Counted from the stretch's first letter, positions 1 through 7,707 are shown. The stretch: DNA of 64,000 nt from Peptoniphilus lacrimalis DSM 7455 (GCF_000378725.1 NZ_KB900368.1:1-64000), one strand, 5' to 3'. A program made the numbers and translations. Notes: a model not told the origin generated them from the letters alone.

Positions 1-256
1 CATATAGGTAGCACCGTCCACCTCTGAACAGCTTTCGTGTCTGATGTTAATATCAGTCTTACGGCTACTCTCTGCCGACTTCACCGAGCTTTTGACAATG
101 AAATAGTCTAATATTCATTGCCAATCGGAGTATCAGTGTAGGCATTTCAGGGCGTTACCCCGTCATTCTACCTATCAGATTGCCAGTTCTCCTAAGTTTT
201 GAACTTTCAGTCCTTCGACTTAGTGCATAAGCTTTTCACTTATGAACGTGTCGCAC
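1..256 (-). mobile_element. Group II intron, 5' part (domain I), runs out of window
   Basis: On the minus strand the sequence from base 256 opens with GTGCGACACG, the usual 5' end of bacterial group II introns (GUGYG). It continues into a GC-richer, structured, non-coding stretch typical of domain I. It interrupts the Maff2-like reading frame immediately upstream at 257-371. The reverse transcriptase and 3' end lie outside the window to the left. The boundary is judged from the GTGCG start and the loss of the Maff2 frame. Confidence 0.8.
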
Positions 257-371
257 GGTTGTCATTCCCATAACCTTCCATCAGGTTGATAACACCCCAT
301 GCTCCAAGCCCTGCACCAATTGCTGTAACTAATATTTTTAATACATTTACTGCTTGTGTAAAAAATTCCAT
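257..371 (-). pseudogene. Maff2-family membrane protein, 5' exon cut by group II intron
   Basis: The minus strand from ATG at 369-371 encodes MEFFTQAVNVLKILVTAIG..., then a glycine-rich membrane segment and ..NLMEGYGNDN, the N-terminus of the small Maff2 membrane proteins found in Tn1549/CTn-type conjugation modules. The frame ends at the intron boundary after 38 codons. The ATG directly abuts the TAA of the SSB-like gene, so they are co-transcribed. If the intron splices, a normal Maff2 mRNA could be restored; the 3' exon is outside the window. Confidence 0.75.
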
Positions 372-695
372 TTATATTTCCTCCTCTTTTTCTTCTTTTT
401 CAATTTTATTTATGTGCTTTACTATAAAATTTTTAAATGTCTTGTCTTCTTTTTTTGTTTCCTTAAAATATCCAAAAATATGGATGTATTCTCCACTTTT
501 AAATTCCTTCACACTTTTTGCCTTTTCTCCGTAGAGATTACAGTAGATATATTCTTTTTTAACCTTTCCTTCTTCTTTGTTCTTTCTAACTATTGTGAAG
601 TTAGCTACTTCTTTTTCTCCTTCCTTTGTATCTATTGCAGTTGTTTTTATTTCTCCTACTAGATTTCCATTAATATTTAGCATTTCTCTTTCCAT
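372..695 (-). CDS. SSB-like OB-fold protein of conjugative element
   Basis: This 107-residue protein resembles single-stranded-DNA-binding OB-fold proteins carried by CTn/Tn1549-like elements. It has an N-terminal strand (MLNINGNLVGEIK), a central ANFTIVRKNK/YIYCNLYGEKA block and an FGYFKE strand like those of SSB/PriB folds, and ends in a charged Lys/Glu tail. It presumably coats transferred single strands during conjugation or replication. The start at 695 is preceded by GGAGAT at a good distance. It lies between the Abi gene and Maff2, and a terminator at 717-744 lies upstream, so it probably has its own promoter or relies on readthrough. Confidence 0.6.
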   Translation of the reverse strand: MEREMLNINGNLVGEIKTTAIDTKEGEKEVANFTIVRKNKEEGKVKKEYIYCNLYGEKAKSVKEFKSGEYIHIFGYFKETKKEDKTFKNFIVKHINKIEKEEKEEEI

Positions 696-716
696 TTGTT
701 CTATCTCCTTTATTCC

Positions 717-744
717 ATAAAAAAAACGATAGTTTTCTCTATCG
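717..744 (-). terminator. Rho-independent terminator
   Basis: Minus-strand hairpin with arms CGATAG/CTATCG (727-732 and 739-744) followed by a T run (complement of the A run at 719-726). It lies between the Abi gene and the SSB-like gene. Confidence 0.7.
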
Positions 745-835
745 CTTCTACTTCTAATTCATTAATATTTCATTTTTTCTGTATCTTATTTTTTCGGCTC
801 ATCTCGTATATATTTCATTCTTCCTCCTTTGGGCA

Positions 836-866
836 TAAAAAAACACCGAAATGTTTTTTTCGGTGT
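836..866 (-). terminator. Rho-independent terminator after the Abi gene
   Basis: Arms ACACCGAA (843-850) and TTCGGTGT (859-866) form a perfect 8-bp stem. On the minus strand it is followed by a T tract. It starts 19 bases beyond the stop codon of the Abi_2 gene. Confidence 0.8.
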
Positions 867-884
867 AAATTTCTCTATTTAATT

Positions 885-1751
885 TTATGGTTTTAGTAAT
901 TCTTTCCAGTTTTCTATAAAGCCAACATGCCTTAGTTCAATATTTTCATATCTTGCTATTAGTTCCGTTAGATCATGATAAAATTTTTTGTAATTTTCTT
1001 CTTCAGAAACTATTTTAAGATTTACTAATGTAGCAAATATTGTGTTGTTTGAAATATTCTTTTTTAAATATTCTTTATATAGCTTTGGTGATTTTGTAAG
1101 CTTTGCTCCATATAGCCTGCCATAATGGGCACATATATTTCTTATATAGGCAAAATTTTCTATCCAAGATTCAAAGTAATGGTAGTCTGTATGAAAGACT
1201 TTTGCAATTTTACTTTTATCTTCATTTTTCATATTTTTATACATTTTAGATAAAGTTCCAAAACTTGCTACTTCTATCACTGCATATAGCGGAATTTCTC
1301 CACCTTCATAATTGTCTTTAAAGTTTTTTATAAATGGTGAGCGTCTATTTCTTTTTGTTTCTCTTTCTAAATCATTTAATGCTTCTTTATATCTGTTTTT
1401 ATATTTTCCCACATTTGACAAATCTTTGTAACCAAAATTCCCATATTTTAAAGAAAAATAGTTTGTGATAACTGCTCTTAAAGAAACTTCAATATGTTCT
1501 ATTATTTCAAATATGAGTTGTCTAAGTTCTCTATCAAATTTATATAAACTTACAATATCTTCAAAACTTATTCCTGATATATATCTTCCATCTTTTTTTA
1601 ATGTGATACTGTAAGCTTTAATTAGCCTGTAATAGGATATTCTTCCAAGAATTTTCTTAGCATAAGTTTTATCTTTTACTAAAAGTCCTAAGTCTATTAA
1701 GTTTTTTACTTGATTTTCTATAGTAATCGGTTCTTGGTGGATTTTTTTCAT
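885..1751 (-). CDS. Abi_2 (AbiD/AbiF-like) abortive-infection protein
   Basis: A 288-residue protein of the Abi_2 family, phage-defence proteins with a HEPN-type RNase fold. The N-terminus has PITIENQVKNLIDLGLLV and the family's YYRL block (ISYYRLIKAY). The C-terminal half holds RNICAHYGRLY, matching the R-x4-H active-site pattern of HEPN RNases. I chose ATG at 1749-1751 because AGGAG precedes it; an upstream in-frame ATG at 1790 would place the leader RNA inside the coding region. The gene has a consensus promoter, a structured leader and its own terminator, so it is an autonomous cassette inside the ICE. Function in abortive infection is inferred from the family. Confidence 0.8.
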   Translation of the reverse strand: MKKIHQEPITIENQVKNLIDLGLLVKDKTYAKKILGRISYYRLIKAYSITLKKDGRYISGISFEDIVSLYKFDRELRQLIFEIIEHIEVSLRAVITNYFSLKYGNFGYKDLSNVGKYKNRYKEALNDLERETKRNRRSPFIKNFKDNYEGGEIPLYAVIEVASFGTLSKMYKNMKNEDKSKIAKVFHTDYHYFESWIENFAYIRNICAHYGRLYGAKLTKSPKLYKEYLKKNISNNTIFATLVNLKIVSEEENYKKFYHDLTELIARYENIELRHVGFIENWKELLKP

Positions 1752-1816
1752 TTTTTCTCCTAAAATCAAATGACCCGACTTGGTCCGCATTGTTAAGAGG
1801 CGTGTCGGGTGCTGTT
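1752..1816 (-). ncRNA. Structured leader RNA upstream of Abi_2, probable abiF RNA motif
   Basis: Between the promoter and the Abi start codon the transcript contains ACCCGAC (in CAACAGCACCCGACACGCC) and a distal partner GTCGGGT, which pair exactly and enclose a conserved-looking loop with CCTC and GCGGACC. Known RNA surveys describe an AbiF RNA motif placed directly upstream of abiF/abi_2 genes, and this location fits. Assignment rests on position plus the stem, not on a covariance search. Confidence 0.55.
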
Positions 1817-1822
1817 GAAATT

Positions 1823-1851
1823 ATTATATGTTATAAAATATTTTTTGTCAA
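1823..1851 (-). promoter_or_regulatory. Consensus sigma-70 promoter for leader RNA and Abi gene
   Basis: Minus-strand TTGACA (1846-1851) and TATAAT (1823-1828) are separated by exactly 17 bp. Transcription would start near 1816, just before the ACCCGAC stem. It is among the strongest promoters visible in the window. Confidence 0.85.
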
Positions 1852-1907
1852 GTATTTTCTTTTAATCTTTCCTAAATATCTATCTTACTTCTTATTTAAT
1901 TTTAAAT

Positions 1908-3137
1908 TTATTCATCTAATATTTCAACTACCATACTCTCTTTTAACTTAACCTCATCTTTTCTCTGTAGGTATTTCTCTATGTCAAATATATTTCTCTT
2001 ATCATAATCTTCAAGGAACTTATAATTCTTATGTTTTGTAATATCAAACTTATCAGATAAGAAAGGTCTTACTCCTCTTAGCTGGTATATACACTTACCA
2101 CCGTCCATTACAGTTATTTCATCTTGACTCATAAGTTCCTTCCCAGTTTTTTGATAATTTAGTCCAAAACTCTTTTGATTCGATCTTGTTTCTGATGTGT
2201 TATATAGGTCTATGGTTTCTTTGCCTAGGCTTTCAGATAATTCTTTTAATGTTGTTCTTTCTTTGCCTCCTAAAAATAACGTCGAATCACAATTGCCAAC
2301 TATGGTATCGGCATTATCTTTATAGATACTTTTTAGTTGTGATTGTGCTTGTAATATTATACAAGCTGATATTTCTCTACTTCTAATAGTTGCAATAAGC
2401 TTTTCAAATTTAGGAATTAAGCCAATATTTGCAAACTCGTCAAGTAGGCATCTCACATGAATAGGAAGTCTTCCGCCGTATTCGTCATCTGCTTTATCAC
2501 ATAATAGATTAAATAATTGTGAGTACATTATTGATACTACAAAGTTAAATGTATCATCTGTATCCGATATTATTACGAATAAAGCTGTTTTCTTTTCTCC
2601 AAGTGTATCAAGCTCCAGTTCATCTTCTTTCATTAAGTCCCTAAGTTCCTGAATATCAAATGGAGCAAGCCTTGCTCCACAGGATATAAGGATTGATTTG
2701 GCAGTTTTTCCTGCTGCAAGTTTGTATTTCTTGTATTGCTTTACTGCGAAATGGTTTGGCTTTTCTTTTTCTAATGCTTCAAACATATAGTCTACTGCAT
2801 TTTTAAAATTTTCATCTTCTTCTCTTACCTCACTTGCATCTATCATAGCAAGTAGAGTTGTAAAGTTCTGTTCTTCTTTAGGAGCTTCATACCAGATATA
2901 TCCTATAAGTGCTGTGTAATAGAGTTTTTCAGCTTTCACCCAAAAATCCTCAGTTGATTTTTCTCCTTCTCCCTTAGTATTTGCAATTATTGTTTGTACT
3001 AATTTCAAAATATCTTTTTCACTTTTCAAGTATGCAAAGGGATTATATCTCATGGATTTTTTAAAGTTTATTGTGTTTAGTATTTTTATCTCATATCCAT
3101 TTCTTTCCAACATTTTCCCACATTCTAGGACTAATGT
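1908..3137 (-). pseudogene. VirD4-type coupling protein, C-terminal 409 codons
   Basis: C-terminal part of a VirD4/TraG-like type IV coupling ATPase that links the relaxosome to the type IV secretion channel. It begins at the element junction with TLVLECGKMLERNGYEI and contains a Walker B-like TALFVIISDTDD, then LLDEFANIGLIPKFEKLIATIRSREIS, the hallmark coupling-protein DEF(A/G)N segment, and a QAQSQLKSIY motif. The N-terminal 191 codons with Walker A are at 9433-10005. Joining the two pieces at the shared GGA codon gives an uninterrupted 600-codon frame. An internal ATG at 3113 could express the fragment, but without the Walker A loop it should be inactive. Confidence 0.9.
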
Positions 3138-3146
3138 TCCTTTTGG
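3138..3146. repeat. Element-end direct repeat, left (att site)
   Basis: TCCTTTTGG, identical to 9433-9441. It includes the TC/GA core expected for TnpX/TndX-type recombination. Confidence 0.75.
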
Positions 3147-3187
3147 GAAGATTTGTCAAGGACATAAATAAAATTTCTTTGACAAAT

Positions 3188-3352
3188 TTATATCTTCTCT
3201 GTTTCTCTCTTGATTAGCTTTAGTATTTTATCCTTGTATGTTTCTCCTGTACCTTGCTTAAAATGTAGGTTTACAGTATATTTTGTCTTTCCAATATCCA
3301 TCATTAACTGTTTATTAGGTGGTGTTTTTATTTCTCTTTTTTCTTCTTCCAT
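3188..3352 (-). CDS. tnpW: TnpW family protein
   Basis: A 54-residue protein with the TnpW-like core IGKTKYTVNLHFKQGTGETYKDKILKLIKRE. TnpW is a small accessory protein encoded near the end of Tn4451-like elements; its molecular role is not established. I prefer ATG at 3350-3352, which has AGGAGG upstream, over an earlier in-frame ATG. It is the last gene before the left end of the element and supports the Tn4451-type assignment. Confidence 0.7.
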   Translation of the reverse strand: MEEEKREIKTPPNKQLMMDIGKTKYTVNLHFKQGTGETYKDKILKLIKRETEKI

Positions 3353-3381
3353 AAGTCCTCCTTTCCGTTTTTTAGGCAAAG

Positions 3382-3414
3382 AAAAAACAGTAAACCTTTT
3401 TTGATTTACTGTTT
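3382..3414 (-). terminator. Terminator after yjdF
   Basis: Arms ACAGTAAA (3387-3394) and TTTACTGT (3405-3412), with a T run on the minus strand (A run at 3382-3387). Almost the same hairpin recurs at 6111-6142. Confidence 0.75.
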
Positions 3415-3432
3415 TGGTGATTAGCGATAATC

Positions 3433-3446
3433 CTCTGGTGCAAATA
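3433..3446 (-). other. Short inverted segment near yjdF stop, no gene
   Basis: The 40 bases between terminator and yjdF stop hold AGCGATAATC and the short inverted pair CAAATAG/CTATTTG. Nothing else is recognisable here. Confidence 0.2.
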
Positions 3447-3454
3447 GCTCATTA

Positions 3455-3871
3455 CTATTTGCCTCTGTGTTTTTGTTTGCGTTTTTCTTGTTTTAATTCA
3501 AATTTTCTTTGTTTCTCCAACTCTCTTCTTTTTCTAATTTTGGTTTTTCTTTCCAATTTCATTTCTTCTCTTTGTTGCTGCAATGCCAATTGAGATTTTG
3601 TACCTATCCCTACTTGTTTACTTTGTTTTCTTGCCTCTCTTTGCAATCTTTTAGGATTAGCATTTCCTTTTTTAACCTCAACTTCTATATTTGAACTAAA
3701 TTTTAAATTACTATAATTTTTCAAAATAAAATCGTATACTTCATAATCTTTAGGTTCTGCTCCAAACACCACTCTGCATACCGATAATTTATTTTCTTCT
3801 ATACGCTCAAAAACACCTACCCAAAAAGGATCATCAAAAAAAACCGTTAATTGCCCTGTTATTTTTTCCAT
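3455..3871 (-). CDS. yjdF: YjdF family protein (DUF2992)
   Basis: A 138-residue YjdF-like protein. The N-terminal half (KITGQLTVFFDDPFWVGVFER, CRVVFGAEPKDYEVYDFIL) matches the DUF2992 core. The C-terminal third is a highly basic, coiled-coil-like Lys/Arg/Gln tail typical of the family. Its biochemical function is unknown; yjdF genes are classically controlled by a riboswitch that senses azaaromatic compounds, and one appears to lie upstream here. The gene sits between TnpW and the relaxase, and all are co-oriented. Carriage next to an antibiotic-resistance ABC-F gene suggests a role in tolerance to planar aromatic toxins, which is inference. Confidence 0.85.
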   Translation of the reverse strand: MEKITGQLTVFFDDPFWVGVFERIEENKLSVCRVVFGAEPKDYEVYDFILKNYSNLKFSSNIEVEVKKGNANPKRLQREARKQSKQVGIGTKSQLALQQQREEMKLERKTKIRKRRELEKQRKFELKQEKRKQKHRGK

Positions 3872-3884
3872 AACAAACCCTCCT

Positions 3885-4005
3885 TAATGCTCTATCAAAG
3901 AATGGACAACCCGGAGGGGAAGGTTACTTACCTAAGGAAATAATTACTTAGACGACTGGGCTACCTACCAGTTCTAATACATTTTACATAAATGTATATT
4001 GCGTT
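3885..4005 (-). promoter_or_regulatory. Probable yjdF (azaaromatic-sensing) riboswitch
   Basis: The roughly 180-base leader of yjdF contains conserved-looking GC-rich blocks in otherwise AT-rich DNA: CTGGTAGGTAGCCCAGTCGTC, then TTACTTAGGTAAG pairing locally, then CCTTCCCCTCCGGG and TTGTCC just before the AAGGAGG ribosome site. CTGG can pair with CCAG, and CCCGG-type blocks flank a junction. Position and composition fit the yjdF RNA motif; I could not run a covariance model. Confidence 0.65.
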
Positions 4006-4056
4006 TTTATCTTTGAACTAAATTTATTATTTATTATATCACTTTTCAGCTTGATT

Positions 4057-5517
4057 TTATAGTTCTAATTCATTCCTCCTTACCTGTGTCAGTCCTCTGT
4101 TTTCTTGTTGCAATTTATCTATACAGTTCCTGGCACTTTCAGCCTGTTCAACCTCTTTTCGTATATCTATGATTTGAGAATACAGACTATCTTTTTCTTT
4201 CTTCAAGGCTTTTACCTCCGATTTCCATTTAGATATATTTAAGGTCTTGCTTTCTCTTAAATGCTCTTTGAGATATTTCTTTGCACTTTCAAATAAAATA
4301 ATCTCTGCCGTATGCTCGTTATAAAAATCTTCCTGTTTTATTTTCTTTAACTTTGCATAGGCTTTGTAGATGTCCTTGTACTTCAAATATTTTTCTGACT
4401 GGTCGATGAGTTGTGTTTTTTCATCAATCTTTTTCTCGGTATCTTTTAAGGCTCTTGTGGTCTTATAATTCTTATCTCTTAGGGTAACTATATTTTCTTT
4501 AAGCTCAGATAATGAAGTGATATTTTTTTCTTTGAGTAATTGATAACTCTCAATATATTTCTCTAAATCTGCATTATTGTTATCTGCATTTTTACGGGTA
4601 AGATTTTCAAAGATTGATTGCAAATTTTCTTTGAGTGGAAGAGTGGACTTTGTATTTTTATTTTCTATTTTTTCCTTTTTTCCAATTCCCCTTATCCAAT
4701 TTAGCAATACTTTTATTCTTCGTGCAATTTCTCTTAATAGCTTATTCTGATGTTTGATTTCTCGGTTGATATTTCCTCTGTCGGTAGCTATGCCTTTCTT
4801 TTCCATTTGACTTGCTGATACTCCTAAATGAATAGTAGGTATTTGCTCTATCCCCTGTCTTTGATAAGAACGGTGGTCGACTTTTTCCTGTATGCTGTTT
4901 TCTTCCAAATATTTGTTTGTAATATCTGCCCATGCTTTTCGCCACTCTTCTGCTTTGTCTTGATCGTTCCAATCAACTGTATTGATTTTTTTTGTTTTAT
5001 AGTTCCCGTTTTTGAGTTTTATTTTCTCGCCATTTTCATCAAGGATATATTCTTTTTTTGATTTTGCTCCCCATGTCTTATTTTCGTTTAATGGTCTCAT
5101 AGTTAATAATATGTGAGCGTGTGGGTTTCCATCATTTTTATCGTGTAGGGCAATATCTGCACACATACCAACTTTCACAAAATTTTCTTTTACATATTCT
5201 CGTACAAGATTTATCTGTTTTTCTCGATTTAATTCTTTGGGTAAGGCGATTTCTATTTCTCTTGCAAGCTGTGAATTTTTACTTTTTTCTATTTTCTCTA
5301 CACTGTTCCATAATGTTCCTCTGTCTGAAAATTCCTGTGGTGCATTTTGTGGTAATAGAATTTCTGTATGTGCTATTCCGCCTTTTCTTGTAAAGTCATG
5401 GACTATTCCGTCATACTCGTTTTTTATCTTTTCACCACTTCTATAGGCGGAAGCTGCTACTGCACTTTTGCCTTTGCCTCTTGAAATAATCTTTATACTA
5501 AGATGATATATAGCCAC
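4057..5517 (-). CDS. mobL: MobA/MobL (MOBQ) relaxase
   Basis: A 486-residue relaxase of the MobA/MobL family that nicks oriT and pilots the strand during mobilization. Seen: the N-terminal MAIYHLSIKIISRGKGKSAVAAAYR-type block with the nucleophile Tyr in SAYRSG (split as SAVAAS and AYRSGE), and the metal-binding HDKNDGNPHAHILLTMRP motif near residues 125-142. The C-terminal half is a long coiled coil. The start is GTG at 5515-5517, with GAGGAGG upstream. The oriT with a MOBQ-type nick consensus lies 220 bases upstream at about 5715-5745, which ties enzyme and substrate together. Confidence 0.9.
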   Translation of the reverse strand: MAIYHLSIKIISRGKGKSAVAASAYRSGEKIKNEYDGIVHDFTRKGGIAHTEILLPQNAPQEFSDRGTLWNSVEKIEKSKNSQLAREIEIALPKELNREKQINLVREYVKENFVKVGMCADIALHDKNDGNPHAHILLTMRPLNENKTWGAKSKKEYILDENGEKIKLKNGNYKTKKINTVDWNDQDKAEEWRKAWADITNKYLEENSIQEKVDHRSYQRQGIEQIPTIHLGVSASQMEKKGIATDRGNINREIKHQNKLLREIARRIKVLLNWIRGIGKKEKIENKNTKSTLPLKENLQSIFENLTRKNADNNNADLEKYIESYQLLKEKNITSLSELKENIVTLRDKNYKTTRALKDTEKKIDEKTQLIDQSEKYLKYKDIYKAYAKLKKIKQEDFYNEHTAEIILFESAKKYLKEHLRESKTLNISKWKSEVKALKKEKDSLYSQIIDIRKEVEQAESARNCIDKLQQENRGLTQVRRNELEL

Positions 5518-5567
5518 AAGAAAAACCTCCTCTCTTTTTTGATGTGAGTATGATGGCGATGATAAAG

Positions 5568-5617
5568 ACTTACTAAAAGAAATCGGATTTCTTTTTATCC
5601 GATTTCTTTTAGTAAGT
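5568..5617. repeat. Perfect 21-bp inverted repeat with 8-base loop
   Basis: Bases 5568-5588 are exactly complementary to 5597-5617; the stem core reads CTTACTAAAAGAAATCGG. No long T tract follows on either strand. It lies in the 240-base gap between relaxase and DUF3847 gene and may be a transcript-stabilising hairpin, protein-binding site or part of the transfer origin. Confidence 0.7.
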
Positions 5618-5644
5618 ACACAAGGGGTAGGAAATTTATTTCCG

Positions 5645-5756
5645 TAGGGGAGTGTAGCTCCCCTGTATCAGCGTTAGCTGATATGCCCTCTGCAAGAGCC
5701 TTCGGAGAACGCACACACCCTTTAGGGTGTATAAGTGCGCCCTTGTAAACAAGGGA
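5645..5756 (+). other. oriT: oriT of the mobilizable element, MOBQ-type nick site
   Basis: An inverted repeat ACACCC (5715-5720) / GGGTGT (5725-5730) is followed directly by ATAAGTGCGCCCTTG. TAAGTGCG/CCCT is the nick consensus of MOBQ plasmids such as RSF1010 and pIP501, giving a predicted nick between 5739 and 5740. Further small hairpins precede it (GGGAG..CTCCC, TATCAG..CTGATA) and CCCTTG..CAAGGG overlaps and follows it. The cognate MOBQ relaxase is encoded immediately leftward. Confidence 0.82.
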
Positions 5757-6077
5757 CTATTCCTTTGTGTTCATTTCTTCCTCTTGTGTTTCTATAATTT
5801 TGTTTTCGATTTGTTCTCGCTTTTCTATGATTTTTAGAATTTTTTGATTAACTGCTTCTTTGATATTTTGGAATGTGATTAGCTGATAAAATTCGTCTTT
5901 GCTAAAATCCTTGCTTTCTGTAAAGATACTTTCAAAGACTGCTCCTTTTTCATAAAGCCTTTTATCTCTCTTTTTTCTTTCTTCCTGTTTCTGCTGACTG
6001 ATGAGTTTTTTTCTCTTGTTTTGTAACTGCTTAATTTCTTCTTCTGCCATTAAAATTTTTTCATCTATGTTTTTCAT
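5757..6077 (-). CDS. DUF3847 family protein
   Basis: A 106-residue protein with a long coiled-coil start (DEKILMAEEEIKQLQNKRKKLISQQKQEERKKRDKR) followed by GAVFESIFTES and FYQLITFQNIKEAVNQ. This pattern matches the small DUF3847 proteins encoded next to MobA/MobL relaxases on Gram-positive elements. The length and charged helices suggest a relaxosome accessory protein, but no activity is known. The start at 6075-6077 has AAAGGA upstream; an earlier in-frame ATG lies inside the preceding terminator. It lies just beyond the nick region on the opposite side of oriT from the relaxase. Confidence 0.65.
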   Translation of the reverse strand: MKNIDEKILMAEEEIKQLQNKRKKLISQQKQEERKKRDKRLYEKGAVFESIFTESKDFSKDEFYQLITFQNIKEAVNQKILKIIEKREQIENKIIETQEEEMNTKE

Positions 6078-6110
6078 TTTCTTTGTCCTTTCTTCTAAAA
6101 TCTGAGCAAC

Positions 6111-6142
6111 AAAAAAACAGTAAACCATTTTTGATTTACTGT
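6111..6142 (-). terminator. Terminator after the ABC-F gene
   Basis: Arms ACAGTAAA (6117-6124) and TTTACTGT (6135-6142), followed by a T run on the minus strand. It is nearly identical to the hairpin at 3382-3414. Confidence 0.75.
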
Positions 6143-6184
6143 TTCTGTGTTAGTCTTTTTCTAAACTTTGATTGTTTATTTCAT

Positions 6185-7663
6185 TTATAATTGTATGATT
6201 TTATTGGCTATATCTTCTACAAATCGCTTATCGTGTTCCACAAATATGAGTGTAGGCTTTGCTTCTTTTATAATTTCCTCAATCTGTATTCTTGATATTA
6301 CATCTATATAATTCAGTGGTTCGTCCCAAACAAATATATGAGCTGGCTTTGATAAACTTACAGCAATCAAAACTTTCTTTTTTTGTCCATCGCTATAGTT
6401 CTTCATATCCATTTCAAATAATTCTCTTACAAAATCTAATTTCCTAAGAATTGTTTTGCACAATGTTTCATCAACACCTTGCTTATGAATATACTCATTT
6501 AGGCTACCTGTTAAATTAGATGTATCTTGAGGAATATACGATATTTTTAAATTACTTGCCGATTTTATTTCACCAATATACTCATGATGTAACCCTAATA
6601 AAATTTTAATCAAGGTTGATTTTCCACTACCATTTTGACCATATATAGCCACTATATCGCCTTGTTTTATCTCGAAACTTACATTGCTTAATATCTGTCT
6701 CTCTCCATAGCATGATGATAAATTGCTAACCGATATTAGAGGATTTTTATGATGATGTAATGAATGCAATAATAAACTTTCCTTTGTTTCAATATCTTTT
6801 AGTAAACTCTGTTTTTCTTCTATTGCCTTGTTTTGTCTATTCTCCAAATTCTTAGATTTTTTCATCATCTTGGCTGATTGATGACCTATATGTCCTTTGT
6901 CTGGTTTTACACCTGATACTTTCACACCATTTTTAGTATTTTCAATTTTATCAGACCAAATTTGACTTTGTCTTGCAGCCTCTTTTAATCGTTTAATATC
7001 TTTTCTTAATCTCTCATTTTGACTAATTTCAAATTGGTCTTTCATCACTTTGTTTTCATACCATGATGTAAAATTTCCCGATTGGACATCAATAGAATTC
7101 CTGTTAATAGAAATAACATGATTGATACAACCATCTAAAAAATCTCTATCATGAGATATAAGCAAAAATCCTTTTTTACTTTTCAGATATTCACTTACAA
7201 TTTTTCTTCCGTCCATATCTAAATGGTTTGTTGGTTCATCAATAAGTAAAAAGCCATCTTCTCTTGTAAACAAAATAGCTAAAAGGATTTTTGTTTGTTC
7301 TCCTTTAGAAAGCGTTTCAAACTCTCTGTAAACAAGGTTCTCATCTACATTTAGCAAATTAAGTTCTCTAAATAATTTCCATTCTTCCTCATCTGATATT
7401 AGTTCTTTATATAACTCAATTCCTAATTTTGAAGTATCGCTTATATTTGGTGGAAATTTAATAAATTCAACATCCTTGCTTATTTTACCTTGATAAGTTT
7501 CTTGATTTAAAAGTAACTTAAATAGAGTTGATTTACCAATTCCATTTCTTCCTATCAATCCTATTTTCCAGTTTGTATCAAAGGAAAACGATACATTTTC
7601 AAATATAGGTTTTACATATCCATAATATGAGAAAGTGAGGTTTTCAATTTTAATTGCCGACAT
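6185..7663 (-). CDS. Lsa-family ABC-F ribosomal protection protein
   Basis: A 492-residue soluble protein with two ABC ATPase domains and no membrane segment: Walker A GRNGIGKS at 38-45, signature LSKGEQ and Walker B LLIDEPTNHLD in the first; GQNGSGKS, SDGQKKK and HIFVWDEPLNYID in the second. A basic linker between the domains is the part that reaches into the ribosomal tunnel in antibiotic-resistance ABC-F proteins. The start MSAIKIENLTFSYYG, DTNWKIGLIGRNG and the 492-residue length are those of the Lsa group, which protects against lincosamides, pleuromutilins and streptogramin A. The exact allele (Lsa(C)-like or another branch) cannot be told by eye. It has its own promoter and terminator. 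Confidence 0.85.
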   Translation of the reverse strand: MSAIKIENLTFSYYGYVKPIFENVSFSFDTNWKIGLIGRNGIGKSTLFKLLLNQETYQGKISKDVEFIKFPPNISDTSKLGIELYKELISDEEEWKLFRELNLLNVDENLVYREFETLSKGEQTKILLAILFTREDGFLLIDEPTNHLDMDGRKIVSEYLKSKKGFLLISHDRDFLDGCINHVISINRNSIDVQSGNFTSWYENKVMKDQFEISQNERLRKDIKRLKEAARQSQIWSDKIENTKNGVKVSGVKPDKGHIGHQSAKMMKKSKNLENRQNKAIEEKQSLLKDIETKESLLLHSLHHHKNPLISVSNLSSCYGERQILSNVSFEIKQGDIVAIYGQNGSGKSTLIKILLGLHHEYIGEIKSASNLKISYIPQDTSNLTGSLNEYIHKQGVDETLCKTILRKLDFVRELFEMDMKNYSDGQKKKVLIAVSLSKPAHIFVWDEPLNYIDVISRIQIEEIIKEAKPTLIFVEHDKRFVEDIANKIIQL

Positions 7664-7695
7664 AAACCCCCCCTCACAATCCTATTTCGTTTAAT

Positions 7696-7701
7696 ATTAT
7701 A
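7696..7701 (-). promoter_or_regulatory. Extended -10 promoter of the ABC-F gene
   Basis: Minus-strand TGGTATAAT lies 33 bases upstream of the ABC-F start codon, inside the 44-base gap after the recombinase gene. The very short leader leaves no room for a classical translational-attenuation peptide. Confidence 0.6.
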
Positions 7702-7707
7702 CCATTT

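Noticed and set aside
286-662. Plus-strand Phe/Ser-rich frames opposite the SSB-like gene
   Set aside because: Antisense to a real gene; composition (Phe/Ser/Tyr runs) is that of reversed Lys/Glu-rich coding sequence.
4742-4972. 76-residue minus-strand frame inside the relaxase gene
   Set aside because: It is an out-of-frame shadow of the MobA/MobL coding region with no ribosome site.
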